Origin: Actinomadura rubteroloni
Lineage (GTDB): Bacteria > Actinomycetota > Actinomycetes > Streptosporangiales > Streptosporangiaceae
Length of the DNA: 64,000 nt
Assembly: GCF_002911665.1 (NCBI RefSeq)
Contig: NZ_MTBP01000001.1
Coordinates: forward strand, 310,001-374,000
Direction of reading: 5' to 3'
Positions within the stretch are counted from its first letter, which is position 1. The number at the start of each line of letters is the position of its first letter. The position numbers and the translations under genes were made by a program. Below the pieces are notes generated by a model that saw nothing but the letters and a program-made list of their open reading frames with translations, had not been told where the DNA came from and did no database searches. Shown one piece after another: positions 17,871 to 27,900 of the stretch.

Positions 17871-19232
17871 TCAGGAGCGGGCCAGCAGGGTGAGCGGGTC
17901 TTCGAGCATGTCGCCGACGTCGCGGAGGAGTTTCGAGCCTTCCTCGCCGTCCAGGATTCTGTGGTCGAAGGACAACGCGAGTGTGGTGACCTTGCGGATC
18001 GCCAGCGCGCCCTCATGGACCCACGGCATGTCGCGGATCCGGCCGAACGCCAGGATCGCCGCCTCGCCCGGCGTGAGGATCGGGGTTCCGGCGTCGATGC
18101 CGAAGACCCCGATGTTGGTGATCGTGATCGTCCCTCCGGTGAGGGACGCCGGGGTGGACTTGCCCGCCCGGGCCGTCTCGGCGAGCGCCGTCAGGGCGCG
18201 TGCCAGGTCCGGCAGGGACAGCGTCTGGGCGTCCTTGACGTTCGGGACGAGCAGGCCGCGCTCGGTCGCCGCCGCTATCCCCAGGTTCACGGACGGGTGG
18301 ACGACGATCGCGTCGCCGTCCCACGTCGCGTTGGCCCTTGGGTGGCGCCGCGCCGCCGCGATCAGCGCCTTCGCCACGAACAGCAGCGGGGAGACCTTGG
18401 CGTCGGCGAAGTCCGGCGAGGTCCGCAGCCGGGCCACCGCCTCCATCGTCGGCGTGACGTCCACCTGGAGGAACTCGGTGACGTGCGGCGCCGTGAACGC
18501 CGACTCCACCATCGCGGACGCCATCGCCTTGCGGACGCCCTTCACCGGGATCCGCTCCCCCTCCCGCGCCGCGGGCGCGGCGGGGGCTTCCAAGGCCGCG
18601 CGGACGTCGTCGCGGGTGATCGTGCCGTCGGGGCCGCTGCCGGTCAGGGTCGTCAGGTCCACGCCGAGGTCGCGCGCCATCTTGCGGACGGGCGGCTTGG
18701 CCCGCGTCGCGGCGCGTCCGTCCACAGGCTGTGGACGAGCGTGCCCGGCCTTGCGCGGACGCCGCTTCGTCGCGCCCGGCTTCACCCCGTAGCCCACCAG
18801 CACCGGCTGGCGCTTCGGCTCCTCCGGCGGCGGCTGGGGGACCAGGTCCTCCTTGAGGTCCGCCGGCTGCGCGGGCAGCGGCTCGGGTTCAGGGGTCGAC
18901 GGCTCCGCGACCTCCGGTCCCGGCGCGTCCGGCGCGGGGGCGGCCGCTTCCGGCGCGGGCGCCCCGGCGGCGGGCACGTCGGCGGAGCCGGGGTCGGCCA
19001 CGGCGATGATCGGCTCGCCGACGTCGACCGTCGCACCCTCGGCGGCGAACAGTTCGCTCACCACCCCGTCGAACGGGCACGGCAGTTCCACGATCGCCTT
19101 GGCCGTCTCGATCTCCACGATCGTCTGGTTGACCTCGACGGTGTCGCCGACCGCCACGTGCCACTTGACGATCTCCGCCTCGGTCAGCCCCTCGCCGACG
19201 TCGGGCAGTTTGAACAGGTGCACGCCGCTCAC
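17871..19232 (-). CDS. 2-oxoacid dehydrogenase E2 (dihydrolipoamide acyltransferase)
   Basis: A 453-residue E2 core protein of a branched-chain 2-oxoacid or pyruvate dehydrogenase complex. Domain order is one lipoyl domain (about 1-80; lipoyl Lys in VEIETAKAIVELP), an Ala/Pro/Glu-rich linker (85-170), a peripheral-subunit-binding domain (VRKMARDLGVDLTTLTGSG) and the catalytic acyltransferase domain ending in FDHRILDGEEGSKLL (active-site His and Asp). The GTG start overlaps the E1 beta stop by 4 bases (GTGA), indicating translational coupling. The single lipoyl domain and E1 alpha/beta partners fit the branched-chain type, but pyruvate cannot be excluded. E3 is not encoded here. Confidence 0.92.
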   Translation of the reverse strand: MSGVHLFKLPDVGEGLTEAEIVKWHVAVGDTVEVNQTIVEIETAKAIVELPCPFDGVVSELFAAEGATVDVGEPIIAVADPGSADVPAAGAPAPEAAAPAPDAPGPEVAEPSTPEPEPLPAQPADLKEDLVPQPPPEEPKRQPVLVGYGVKPGATKRRPRKAGHARPQPVDGRAATRAKPPVRKMARDLGVDLTTLTGSGPDGTITRDDVRAALEAPAAPAAREGERIPVKGVRKAMASAMVESAFTAPHVTEFLQVDVTPTMEAVARLRTSPDFADAKVSPLLFVAKALIAAARRHPRANATWDGDAIVVHPSVNLGIAAATERGLLVPNVKDAQTLSLPDLARALTALAETARAGKSTPASLTGGTITITNIGVFGIDAGTPILTPGEAAILAFGRIRDMPWVHEGALAIRKVTTLALSFDHRILDGEEGSKLLRDVGDMLEDPLTLLARS

Positions 19233-20212
19233 CACGCGAAGGTCCGGTCGACGGCGTCCAGGACGCGGTCGAGGTCGGGCAGGTAGTGGTCCTCCAGCCG
19301 GGACGGCGGGTAGGGCGTCGAGAACCCGCCGACCCGCAGCACCGGCGCCTCCAGCCGGTAGAAGCACCGCTCGGTGATCCGCGCGGCCAGTTCGGCGCCG
19401 AACCCGGCGAACACGGGCGCCTCGTGGACGACGACGCAGCGTCCCGTCCGGGCGACGGACGCCTCCACGGTGTCCATGTCGAGCGGGTTGAGGGACCGCA
19501 GGTCGATGACCTCCAGGGACCGGCCCTCGGTCGCGGCAGCGGCGGCGGCCTCCAGGCAGGTCTTCACCGACGGCCCGTAGGCGAGCACCGTCACGTCGTC
19601 GCCGGGCTGGACGACCTGGGCCGCGTGCAGGTCCGGCAGGTCGGACAGGGCGACCTCGGTCGAGACGTCCGCCTTGTCCCAGTACCGCCGCTTGGGCTCG
19701 AAGAAGATCACCGGGTCCGGCGAGGCGATGGCGCGGCGGATCATCGTGTAGGCGTCGGCCGCGTTGGAGCACGCCACGACCCGCAGCCCGGCCGTGTGCG
19801 CGAAGTACGCCTCGGGCGACTCCGAGTGGTGCTCGACCGCGCCGATGCCGCCCCCGCACGGGATCCGCACGACGACCGGCAGCTTCACCGCGCCGAGCGA
19901 CCGCAGGTGCATCTTGGCGAGCTGCGTGATGATCTGGTCGGCGGCGGGGAACACGAACCCGTCGAACTGGATCTCGCAGACGGGACGGTAGCCGCGCAGC
20001 GCGAGCCCGATGGCCGTCCCGACGATCCCGGACTCGGCGAGCGGCGTGTCGATCACCCGCTCCTCCCCGAAGTCCTTCTGGAGCCCGTCGGTGACGCGGA
20101 AGACGCCGCCGAGCCGGCCGACGTCCTCCCCCATGACGAGGACCTTCGGGTCGTCCTCCATCGCGCGCCGCATGCCCTCGTTGAGCGCGCGGCCGAGCGT
20201 CAGGGTCGTCAT
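19229..20212 (-). CDS. 2-oxoacid dehydrogenase E1 component, beta subunit
   Basis: This 327-residue subunit forms the thiamine-diphosphate E1 heterotetramer with the alpha subunit. Signature stretches are LGRALNEGMRRAMEDDPKVL, MGEDVGRLGGVFRVTDGL, DTPLAESGIVGTAIGLAL and EHHSESPEAYFAHTAGLRVV. The C-terminal transketolase-like domain has DLRSLNPLDMDTV and VVVHEAPVFAGFGAELAA. The start ATG overlaps the alpha stop by one base (TGATG). The gene is the middle of a tightly coupled three-gene operon (E1 alpha, E1 beta, E2). Confidence 0.94.
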   Translation of the reverse strand: MTTLTLGRALNEGMRRAMEDDPKVLVMGEDVGRLGGVFRVTDGLQKDFGEERVIDTPLAESGIVGTAIGLALRGYRPVCEIQFDGFVFPAADQIITQLAKMHLRSLGAVKLPVVVRIPCGGGIGAVEHHSESPEAYFAHTAGLRVVACSNAADAYTMIRRAIASPDPVIFFEPKRRYWDKADVSTEVALSDLPDLHAAQVVQPGDDVTVLAYGPSVKTCLEAAAAAATEGRSLEVIDLRSLNPLDMDTVEASVARTGRCVVVHEAPVFAGFGAELAARITERCFYRLEAPVLRVGGFSTPYPPSRLEDHYLPDLDRVLDAVDRTFAW

Positions 20213-21342
20213 CAGGCCACCTCTTCCTCGAACGTCGCGAGGTAGGCCGCGAACGCCTCCTGCTCCTCGGTCATCAACGCGTGCGGGGCCGCGTAGACGT
20301 TCTCGAAGATCGCCTCGGGACGCGGGTCGGGCAGCGCCCGGCAGCGCGTGCGCAGGTCGGCGGCGATGTCCTTGCCCTCGGCGTCGACGGACGCGAGGAA
20401 CGCGTCGTCGACGAGGCCGGAGCGGCGCAGGTAGGCACGGACGCGCTCGATCGGGTCCTTGAGCTTCCACGCCTCCTCGTCGGACCGGAGCCGGTAGCGC
20501 GTGGGGTCGTCGGTGGTGGTGTGGGCGCCCATCCGGTAGGTGAACGCCTCGACCAGCGTCGGGCCCTGGCCCGTCCGGGCGTTCTCCAGCGCGCGGCGGG
20601 TGACGGCGAGGCAGGCGAACACGTCGTTGCCGTCCACCCGGATGCCCGGGAACCCGAAGCCCTGCGCCCGCCGGTACAGCGGGATGCGGCTCTGGCGCTC
20701 CAGCGGCTCGGAGATGGCCCACTGGTTGTTCTGGCAGAAGAACACGATCGGCGCGTTGAACACCGACGCGAACACGAACGCCTCGTTCACGTCGCCCTGG
20801 GACGTGGCGCCGTCGCCGAAGTACGCGATGGCGGCGCCCGCGTTCGGCGTGCCGAGCACTCCGTCGCGCTGGATGCCCATCGCGTAGCCGGTCGCGTGGA
20901 GCGTCTGGCTGCCGATGACGATGGTGTAGGTGTGGAAGCCGTGCGCGGCGGGGTCCCAGCCGGCGTGGTTGACGCCCCGGAACATTCCGAGCAGCTTCAG
21001 TGGCTCGACGCCCCGGCAGTAGGCGACGCCGTGCTCGCGGTAGGTCGGGAAGACCATGTCGTGGGCGGTGAGCGCGCGGCCGGAGCCGATCTGCGCGGCC
21101 TCCTGGCCGAGCAGCGACGCCCACAGCCCGAGCTCGCCCTGCCGGGTGAGGGACACGGCCTCCCGGTCGATCGCCCGGACGAGCACGAGATCCCGGTAGA
21201 GACCGCGCACGTCCTCGGCGGACAGGTCCAGCGGGTAGTCCGGGTGCTCGACGCGCTCGCCCTCGGGGGTGAGGAGCTGGACGAGCCCGGGCTCGGCGGG
21301 CCCGCCCTCGGGGGGCCGGCCGCGCATGGAGTCGATCGTCAT
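20212..21342 (-). CDS. 2-oxoacid dehydrogenase E1 component, alpha subunit
   Basis: This 376-residue subunit decarboxylates the 2-oxoacid with thiamine diphosphate. The cofactor motif runs from YFGDGATSQGDVNEAF to FFCQNNQWAIS, matching GDG...NN. ALTAHDMVFPTYREHG and YRMGAHTTTDDPTRY (phosphorylation-loop region) are typical of the branched-chain and pyruvate E1 alpha family. The ATG at 21342 follows AGGAGG by 7 bases. It is the first gene of the operon, with about 170 bases of upstream promoter region. No dedicated regulator is adjacent. Confidence 0.94.
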   Translation of the reverse strand: MTIDSMRGRPPEGGPAEPGLVQLLTPEGERVEHPDYPLDLSAEDVRGLYRDLVLVRAIDREAVSLTRQGELGLWASLLGQEAAQIGSGRALTAHDMVFPTYREHGVAYCRGVEPLKLLGMFRGVNHAGWDPAAHGFHTYTIVIGSQTLHATGYAMGIQRDGVLGTPNAGAAIAYFGDGATSQGDVNEAFVFASVFNAPIVFFCQNNQWAISEPLERQSRIPLYRRAQGFGFPGIRVDGNDVFACLAVTRRALENARTGQGPTLVEAFTYRMGAHTTTDDPTRYRLRSDEEAWKLKDPIERVRAYLRRSGLVDDAFLASVDAEGKDIAADLRTRCRALPDPRPEAIFENVYAAPHALMTEEQEAFAAYLATFEEEVA

Positions 21343-21511
21343 TGATGACCCTCCTGGTTCGGGGCCCCGGACGCGGGATCGCCGCAGCCGGGACCGGCCT
21401 CGGAGGCTCCATCCCGGGTGGGGGACGAAAGCCACGTATGACATCGTGACAGACATCACTCCCCGGGGCGCAACCCCCGATGACCAGTTCCTACCCGCGT
21501 CCCGCCGCCCG

Positions 21512-23128
21512 TCACTCCCGGGACAGCGCCCGCGTCACGCCCGCCGCGACCGTCAGGCCGAGCAGCAGGCCGCCCGCCGTGATGAGGTTCGCGATCCACT
21601 GGTAGACCCCGGTCGGCGCGAACTCGGCCTCCTGCCCGAGGCTGCCGATCGGCAGCAGGAGGTCCAGCGTGTAGAAGAAGGCGTTGAAGTGGGGCTTGTG
21701 GCCGTCGTCCAGGACGCCCGGACGGTGCAGCGAGAAAACGACCGTCCCCACCGCGAGCAGCCCCACGAGCCAGCTCAGCGCCCGGAACGGACGGAAGCCG
21801 TAGCCGACCAGGACGTCCTGCATCCAGCCGACGGCCTTGCGCGGCAGGCTCTGCGTCGCGCGCCGGTCGCGGGCCTTGGCGAGCAGGACGGAGCGTCCCT
21901 CCTCGTCCAGGCCGAGTGTCCGGTACGTCTGGGCCAGGCGCTCGTAGGGCTGCGGCTGGTAGCCGTCGGTGTCGCGGCGCAGCCAGTTCAGGCGCTCGCG
22001 GGCCGACAGGGGCGGCTCCAGCGTCTCGTACTGGAAGCCGTCGAGCTGGAGCCGGTCGGGCCAGGACGCGGGGTCGTCGCGCAGCAGGTTGATCCGCGCG
22101 TAGGCGAGGTCCACGACGCCGCGCACCGGCTCGGCCGGACGCAGCACGACCTCCTCGGCCTGGATGCGCTGGAGGCTGAGCGCCGTCCCGCCCTCGTGCG
22201 CGAGCCGGGCGCCGCGCAGGTCGAGCTGGCCCTGAACGCGCGCTCCCGCGAACGAGACCGCGCCCTCGGCGGTGAAGCCGTCGGAGCAGTAGACGTCGGT
22301 CTCGACCGCGAGGTCGTCGGCGTTCAGGGCCGTCCGGCCGGGTGCGGCCAGGTTCGCGCCGACGAACGACAGGTAGCCGCCGACCCGCACGCCGCGCATC
22401 CGGACCTCGCCGCGCGCGGTGAAGCCCGCGTCGCAGAACATGTTCGCGCCGACCTCCAGGCGGCTCGCGTACAGCGCGGCGCCGCCGGCGTTGTTCAGCG
22501 TGGCGCGGCGCAGGATGAGCTGGCCGCCGATCCGCGCGCCGGGCAGCCGCACCTCGCCTTCGGCGGTGAAGCCCTTGTCGCAGTAGACGTTGGCGTCCAC
22601 GACGAGCCGGTCGCCGAGCAGCGCGTCCCCGCCCGGATTGGCCACCCGGACGCCCGACATGTTCAGGATTCCGCTGATGTGGGCGCCGTCCAGCCAGACG
22701 CCGCCGCCGATCCGGCTGTCCTCCAGCCACAGGTGCCCGTCGATCCGCGCGCCGGACGCGACCAGCCCCGGCAGCGTGCACCCCAGCATGTGGACGCTGT
22801 TCATCGTCGCCCAGTACAGGTGCGGGGCCTCGTCCAGGACGCAGCCGGTCAGGTCCAGCGGGACGTCCACGCGCGCGTGCTTGAGGTTCAGCGTCCCGGT
22901 GATCCGCGCGCCCGCGAGCCGGACGCCCGCGACCTGCCCCGGCTGGGGCTCCACAGCGCCCGCCAGCAGCGCCGCCAGCACCTCGGCGCGGATCATCCGC
23001 TCGGGGCCCCACAGCGCCGACCCCGCCGTGTCGGTGCGGCCCGTCCCGCCCGACAGGTCCACCGACGAGCCCCGGCGGTACGCCTCCCACAGGCGGCGCT
23101 CGGGCGGCGTCAGCTCGTCGGGGTTCAT
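21512..23128 (-). CDS. pentapeptide-like beta-helix protein with C-terminal membrane segments
   Basis: A 538-residue protein. After a helical start (LTPPERRLWEAYRRG, then GPERMIRAEVLAALLAG) comes a long region, about residues 60-330, of imperfect repeats spaced as in pentapeptide-like beta helices. Typical units are GVRLAGARITGTLNLKHARV, DGHLWLEDSRIGGGVWLDGA and GFTAEGEVRLPGARIGGQL. The C-terminus has a TPR-like segment (YERLAQTYRTLGLDEEGRSV) and two to three transmembrane helices (about 440-535). Streptomycetes carry relatives sometimes annotated as membrane-associated oxidoreductase, but I see no redox motif. Function is unknown. It is divergent from purS. Confidence 0.75.
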   Translation of the reverse strand: MNPDELTPPERRLWEAYRRGSSVDLSGGTGRTDTAGSALWGPERMIRAEVLAALLAGAVEPQPGQVAGVRLAGARITGTLNLKHARVDVPLDLTGCVLDEAPHLYWATMNSVHMLGCTLPGLVASGARIDGHLWLEDSRIGGGVWLDGAHISGILNMSGVRVANPGGDALLGDRLVVDANVYCDKGFTAEGEVRLPGARIGGQLILRRATLNNAGGAALYASRLEVGANMFCDAGFTARGEVRMRGVRVGGYLSFVGANLAAPGRTALNADDLAVETDVYCSDGFTAEGAVSFAGARVQGQLDLRGARLAHEGGTALSLQRIQAEEVVLRPAEPVRGVVDLAYARINLLRDDPASWPDRLQLDGFQYETLEPPLSARERLNWLRRDTDGYQPQPYERLAQTYRTLGLDEEGRSVLLAKARDRRATQSLPRKAVGWMQDVLVGYGFRPFRALSWLVGLLAVGTVVFSLHRPGVLDDGHKPHFNAFFYTLDLLLPIGSLGQEAEFAPTGVYQWIANLITAGGLLLGLTVAAGVTRALSRE

Positions 23129-23255
23129 CGCGGCTCTCCCGGGGGGACGGTGGGCTGTGACCTGCCATCGTGCCGTACGCTGCCTGTCGTCAGTCCGGAC
23201 GTTGGGAATCGCGCGGAGTCCGCACGGGAACGCGCAGATCAGTGAGGGGGCCGTC

Positions 23256-23498
23256 GTGGCGCGCGTCGTCGTGGACGTCATGCTGAAGCCGGAGATCCTC
23301 GACCCGCAGGGGCAGGCCATCGCCCGCAAGCTCCCGCAGCTCGGCTTCTCCGGCGTGAGCGCGGTGCGGCAGGGCAAGCGGTTCGAGGTCGAGCTGGACG
23401 GCCCGGCCGATGACGCGGCCCTCGACCAGGTCCGGAAGATCGCCGACACGCTGCTGGCGAACCCGGTGGTCGAGAGCTACGAGGTGCGGGTGCTGTAA
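23256..23498 (+). CDS. purS: phosphoribosylformylglycinamidine synthase subunit PurS
   Basis: An 80-residue protein that, with PurQ and PurL, forms the FGAM synthase of step four of purine synthesis. It starts VARVVVDVMLKPEILDPQGQ and contains LPQLGFSGVSAVRQGKRFEV, the typical PurS fold, ending in NPVVESYEVRVL. The GTG at 23256 begins the family-length protein; the longer open frame upstream is not coding. It lies 703 bases upstream of purQ, with an RsbW-like gene inserted between them. Confidence 0.95.
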   Translation: MARVVVDVMLKPEILDPQGQAIARKLPQLGFSGVSAVRQGKRFEVELDGPADDAALDQVRKIADTLLANPVVESYEVRVL

Positions 23499-23618
23499 GG
23501 CGGGCGTCACCCCCGCGCCCCGCAAAGACCCCACAGCGTAACGATTACGACAGATCATGCTGGGGAAGCCCTTTACCGGTACGTAGTCCGATCCACGGCG
23601 TGCGGACCAGGGGGCGCG

Positions 23619-24065
23619 ATGGACATGAACTTCTCGCTGGCCGTGCCCGGCGAGGCGCCGACGATCCCGTTGGTCCGCCGAGTCGTCGGGGACGTCCTGC
23701 GCGGCCTCGGCGCCGGTGAGGACTGCGTCGGCGACCTTCTGATCGCCCTCTCCGAGGCGTGCACCAACGCCGTCCAGCACGGCCGCGGCGACTACGAGGT
23801 CGCCGGGCTCGTCGACGGCGACTCCTGCCACCTGCGCATCATGGACTGGGGCCGCGGCGCGAGTGAGGCATCTCTCACGTCCGACCGGGGCGACTTGGCC
23901 GAGTCGGGCCGCGGGATTAGGATCATGCGCGCGCTGGTGGACGAGGTGACGATCGACCCGGCGACCGACCGGGGCACCATCGTCCACCTGCGGAAGCGCC
24001 TGACCTGGCGGGACGGGGCCGTCATCCGGCGACTTGACCGCCGTCTCACGCACAGCGCCGGGTAG
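23619..24065 (+). CDS. RsbW-like ATP-binding protein (serine kinase/anti-sigma type)
   Basis: A 148-residue single-domain GHKL ATPase. The N box is LLIALSEACTNAVQHG, followed by MDWGRGAS and SGRGIRIMRALVDEV (G1/G2 boxes). Proteins of this type bind sigma factors or phosphorylate STAS antagonists in partner-switching systems; actinobacteria carry many. Two ATG codons (23619 and 23625) are possible. It lies between purS and purQ, where it is not expected, with no STAS partner adjacent. The nearest STAS genes in the window are at 38.8 and 59.9 kb. Its target is unknown. Confidence 0.85.
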   Translation: MDMNFSLAVPGEAPTIPLVRRVVGDVLRGLGAGEDCVGDLLIALSEACTNAVQHGRGDYEVAGLVDGDSCHLRIMDWGRGASEASLTSDRGDLAESGRGIRIMRALVDEVTIDPATDRGTIVHLRKRLTWRDGAVIRRLDRRLTHSAG

Positions 24066-24201
24066 ATTGGGGAGCGCGCGCCAGGAGACTCGCGACGCGC
24101 AGCGGCGACGGCGGGCAGTGCCGCCCCTCTCCGGCCGCCCTCATCCAGCGGGGTCGGTTCGCCGTGACCGGCGGACGAAGATCGCTACCTAAGGAACGAA
24201 G

Positions 24202-24882
24202 ATGGACGCTGCCCGGGTGGGGGTCATCACCTTCCCAGGTTCCCTCGACGACCGCGACGCCGCGCGCGCCGTGCGGCTGGCCGGCGCCGAGCCGGTCACG
24301 CTGTGGCACGCCGACGACGACCTGCAGAACGTGGATGCGGTCGTCCTGCCCGGCGGGTTCTCCTACGGGGACTACCTGCGGGCCGGGGCCATCGCCCGGT
24401 TCGCGCCGCTGATGGAGCGGCTCATCGACGCCGCGCGGGGCGGGCTGCCCGTCCTCGGCATCTGCAACGGCTTCCAGGTGCTCTGCGAGGCGCACCTGCT
24501 GCCCGGCGCGCTGCTCCCGAACGCGGGCCTGCACTTCGTCTGCCGCGACCAGCGGCTGCGGGTGGACGACGCCGACACCGCCTGGACGCGCGACTACACC
24601 GCCGGGCAGGAGATCGTCGTCCCGATCAAGAACCGGGACGGCCGCTACGTCGCCGACCCCGACACGCTCGCCGAACTGGAGGGCGAGGGCCGCGTGGTCG
24701 CCCGCTACCTCGACCTGAACCCGAACGGCTCGCTCAACGACATCGCGGGAGTCCGCAACGAGGCGGGCAACGTCGTCGGGCTGATGCCGCACCCCGAGCA
24801 CGCCGTCGAGTCGCTGACCGGGCCGTCCACCGACGGGCTCGGCTTCTTCACCTCGATCGTCAAGCGGCTGGTGGAGGCATGA
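24202..24882 (+). CDS. purQ: phosphoribosylformylglycinamidine synthase subunit PurQ (glutaminase)
   Basis: A 226-residue class I glutamine amidotransferase supplying ammonia to PurL. The catalytic triad is intact: Cys in [12 protein letters not shown], His and Glu in [28 protein letters not shown] at the start and [18 protein letters not shown] are family hallmarks. AAGGAACGAAG precedes the ATG. purL follows 34 bases later. Confidence 0.96.
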   Translation: MDAARVGVITFPGSLDDRDAARAVRLAGAEPVTLWHADDDLQNVDAVVLPGGFSYGDYLRAGAIARFAPLMERLIDAARGGLPVLGICNGFQVLCEAHLLPGALLPNAGLHFVCRDQRLRVDDADTAWTRDYTAGQEIVVPIKNRDGRYVADPDTLAELEGEGRVVARYLDLNPNGSLNDIAGVRNEAGNVVGLMPHPEHAVESLTGPSTDGLGFFTSIVKRLVEA

Positions 24883-24916
24883 CCCCGGGGAGCCGGGCGC
24901 GCAGGAGGGAGAACAG

Positions 24917-27900
24917 ATGAGCGAGCAGCGTCCCGACGTCTCCGGCCCGGACCGCAAGTCCCGGCGCCGGCGCGACGAGCCCAGCCTGGAGTGGCTGGAG
25001 GACCTGAAGTCCGACGAGGGCGACCCGGAGCTGGCTCCGGTCGACCCGGCGGTCACCGAGGCGTTCGAGGCCATCGTGGAGGAGGGCGACGCCGCGCTGC
25101 GCCGCGCCTCGTCCCCGCCGGTGCCGTCCGGCGCCGTGCCCGAGGCCCCCGGTGAACCCGCCCCGGAGGCGCCCCTGACGCCGCCGCCCGCGCCGGGCCT
25201 CGCGCCCGCCGACGCGGACGCCGACTTCGTGCGCGCGCTGGCCGAGGAGGGCGCGCTGCCCGGACTCGTCGTGGGCGTGACCGAGAGCGGCGAGCAGCCC
25301 GCCGTGACCGGCACCGGCCCGCAGCCGATCGTGCCCGCGTCCACCGGGACGGGCGGCTTCCCCGCCGTCGCGTCCGAGGACGCCGGCCCCGGGACGGGTC
25401 CGCAGCCCGCCGTCCCCGCCGAGAACACCGGCCCCCAGCCCGCCGTCACGGGCACAGGCCCGCAGCCCGCGGTCACCGGCGACACAGGCCCGCAGCCCGC
25501 CGTTCCGGGTGGCACAGGGCCGCAGCCCGCCGTCACCGGCAACACAGGACCGCAGCCCGCCGTTCCGGGCGGTACAGGCCCCCAGCCGACCGTCACGGGC
25601 ACCGGCCCGCAGCCGGCCGTCACGGGCGGCACAGGGCCGCAGCCGGTCGTTCCGGACGGCACCGGCCCGCAGCCCGCCGTCTCCGGCGAGACCGGGCCGC
25701 AGCCCGCCGTCTCCGGCGGGACGGGGCCGCAGCCCGTCGTCGAGCCGGGGAACACCGGGCCGCAGCCGGCCGTCGCCGAGGACGGCGCGGAGCCGCCCGC
25801 CGGCACGGGCGAGCAGCCCGTCGTCGAGGCCGTGCCGGCCGTGCCGGAGGTCGTCACCGACACCGTGGACGCCGCGCGACGCACCCCCGACCGGCCGCAG
25901 CCGTACGCCGAGCTGGGGATGAAGGACGACGAGTACCAGCGCGTCCGCGAGATCCTCGGCCGCCGCCCCACGTCCGCCGAGCTGGCGATCTACTCGGTGA
26001 TGTGGAGCGAGCACTGCTCGTACAAGTCGTCCAAGGTCCACCTGCGGCAGTTCGCCGACAAGGCGCCGCAGAACGACGCGCTGCTCGTCGGGATGGGCGA
26101 GAACGCCGGGGTCGTGGACGTCGGCCAGGGCTGGGCGGTCACGTTCAAGGTCGAGTCGCACAACCACCCGTCCTACGTGGAGCCGTACCAGGGCGCCGCG
26201 ACGGGCGTGGGCGGGATCGTCCGCGACATCATGGCGATGGGCGCGCGGCCGGTCGCCGTCATGGACTCGCTGCGCTTCGGCCCGGCCGACGCGCCCGACA
26301 CGCAGCGGGTGCTGCCCGGCGTCGTCGCGGGCGTCGGCGGGTACGGCAACTCGCTCGGCCTGCCCAACATCGGCGGCGAGACGGTCTTCGACGCCTGCTA
26401 CGCGCAGAACCCGCTGGTCAACGCGCTGTGCGTGGGCGTCCTGCGGCACGACGAGATCCAGCGCGCGGCGGCCCCCGGCCCCGGCAACAAGGTGATCCTG
26501 TTCGGCGCGGGCACCGGGCCGGACGGCATCGGCGGCGCGTCCGTGCTGGCCTCGGCGACGTTCGACGACGCCTCGCAGGCCAAGCGGCCGAGCGTCCAGG
26601 TCGGCGACCCGTTCCTGGAGAAGGTGCTCATCGAGTGCTGCCTGGAGCTGTTCGCCGAGGACCTCGTCGTCGGCGTCCAGGACCTCGGCGCGGCCGGGGT
26701 GTCCTGCGCGACGACCGAGCTGGCCGCCGCCGGGACGGGCGGCATGACCGTCGACCTCGACACCGTCCCGCTGCGCGACGCGACGCTGCTCCCCGAGGAG
26801 ATCCTCATGAGCGAGTCGCAGGAGCGCATGATGGCGGTGGTCGAGCCCGCCAAGGTCGAGCGGTTCCTGGAGATCTGCGCCCGCTGGGAGATCCCGGCGA
26901 CCGTGATCGGCGAGGTCACCGACACCGGACGGCTCGTGATGACCTGGCGCGGCGAGACGATCGTCGACATCCCGCCGGGCACGGCCGCCGACGAGGGGCC
27001 GGTGTACGAGCGTCCGGCGGCGCCGCCCGCCGACCTCGGCGCGCTGCAGAGCAACACGCCGGGGCAGCTCACGCGGCCGTCCAACGGGGACGAGCTGCGC
27101 CGCACGGTGCTGTGGCTGGCCGGGTCGCCGAACCTCGCGAGCAAGACGTGGGTCACCTCGCAGTACGACCGGTACGTCCTCGGCAACACCGTCCAGGCGA
27201 TGCCGGAGAACGCCGGGATCGTCCGGATCGACCCGGAGACGGGCCTCGGCGTGGCGCTGTCGCTGGACGGCAACGGACGCTACGCGCGCCTCGACCCGTA
27301 CTCGGGCGCGCAGCTCGCGCTGTCGGAGGCGTACCGGAACGTGGCGGCGACGGGCGCGCGTCCGCTCGCGGTGACGAACTGCCTGAACTTCGGCTCCCCG
27401 GAGGACCCGGGCGTCATGTGGCAGTTCGCGCAGGCCGCCGAGGGGCTCGCGGACGCGTGCCAGTACCTCGGGACGCCCGTGACCGGCGGCAACGTCAGCT
27501 TCTACAACCAGACCGGCACCGCGCCGATCAACCCGACGCCGGTCATCGGGGTGCTGGGCGTCCACGACGACGTCCGGCGCCGCGTGAACATGTCGTTCAC
27601 GTCCGACGGGGCGACGCTGGCGCTGCTCGGCGAGACCCGCGAGGAGTTCGGCGGGTCCGAATGGGCGCACGTCGTCTACGGGCACCTGGGCGGGCTGCCG
27701 CCGAAGGTCGACCTGGCGGCGGAGCGTGCCCTGGCGTCGGTGCTGGTCGCGGCGGCGCGGGACGGGCTGCTGACGGCCGCGCACGACCTGTCGGACGGCG
27801 GCCTGTCGCAGGCGCTGGTCGAGTCGTGCCTGCGCGGCGGGCTCGGCGCGTCGATCACCCTGCCGGGGGACGCCTTCGTGACGCTGTTCAGCGAGTCGGT

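Noticed and set aside
18720..18736. Perfect 17-base palindrome GTCCACAG-G-CTGTGGAC inside the E2 linker, resembling facing DnaA boxes
   Set aside because: It lies in coding sequence (RPQPVDGR) in a low-constraint linker and is probably fortuitous; worth only a conservation check.
21343..21511. GATGTC direct repeats upstream of the E1 alpha gene
   Set aside because: Only two 6-base copies with imperfect symmetry; insufficient for an operator call.
25289..25785. Direct repeats that could suggest a CRISPR array
   Set aside because: Units are contiguous, multiples of three and coding (TGPQPAV); there are no unique spacers and no cas genes.
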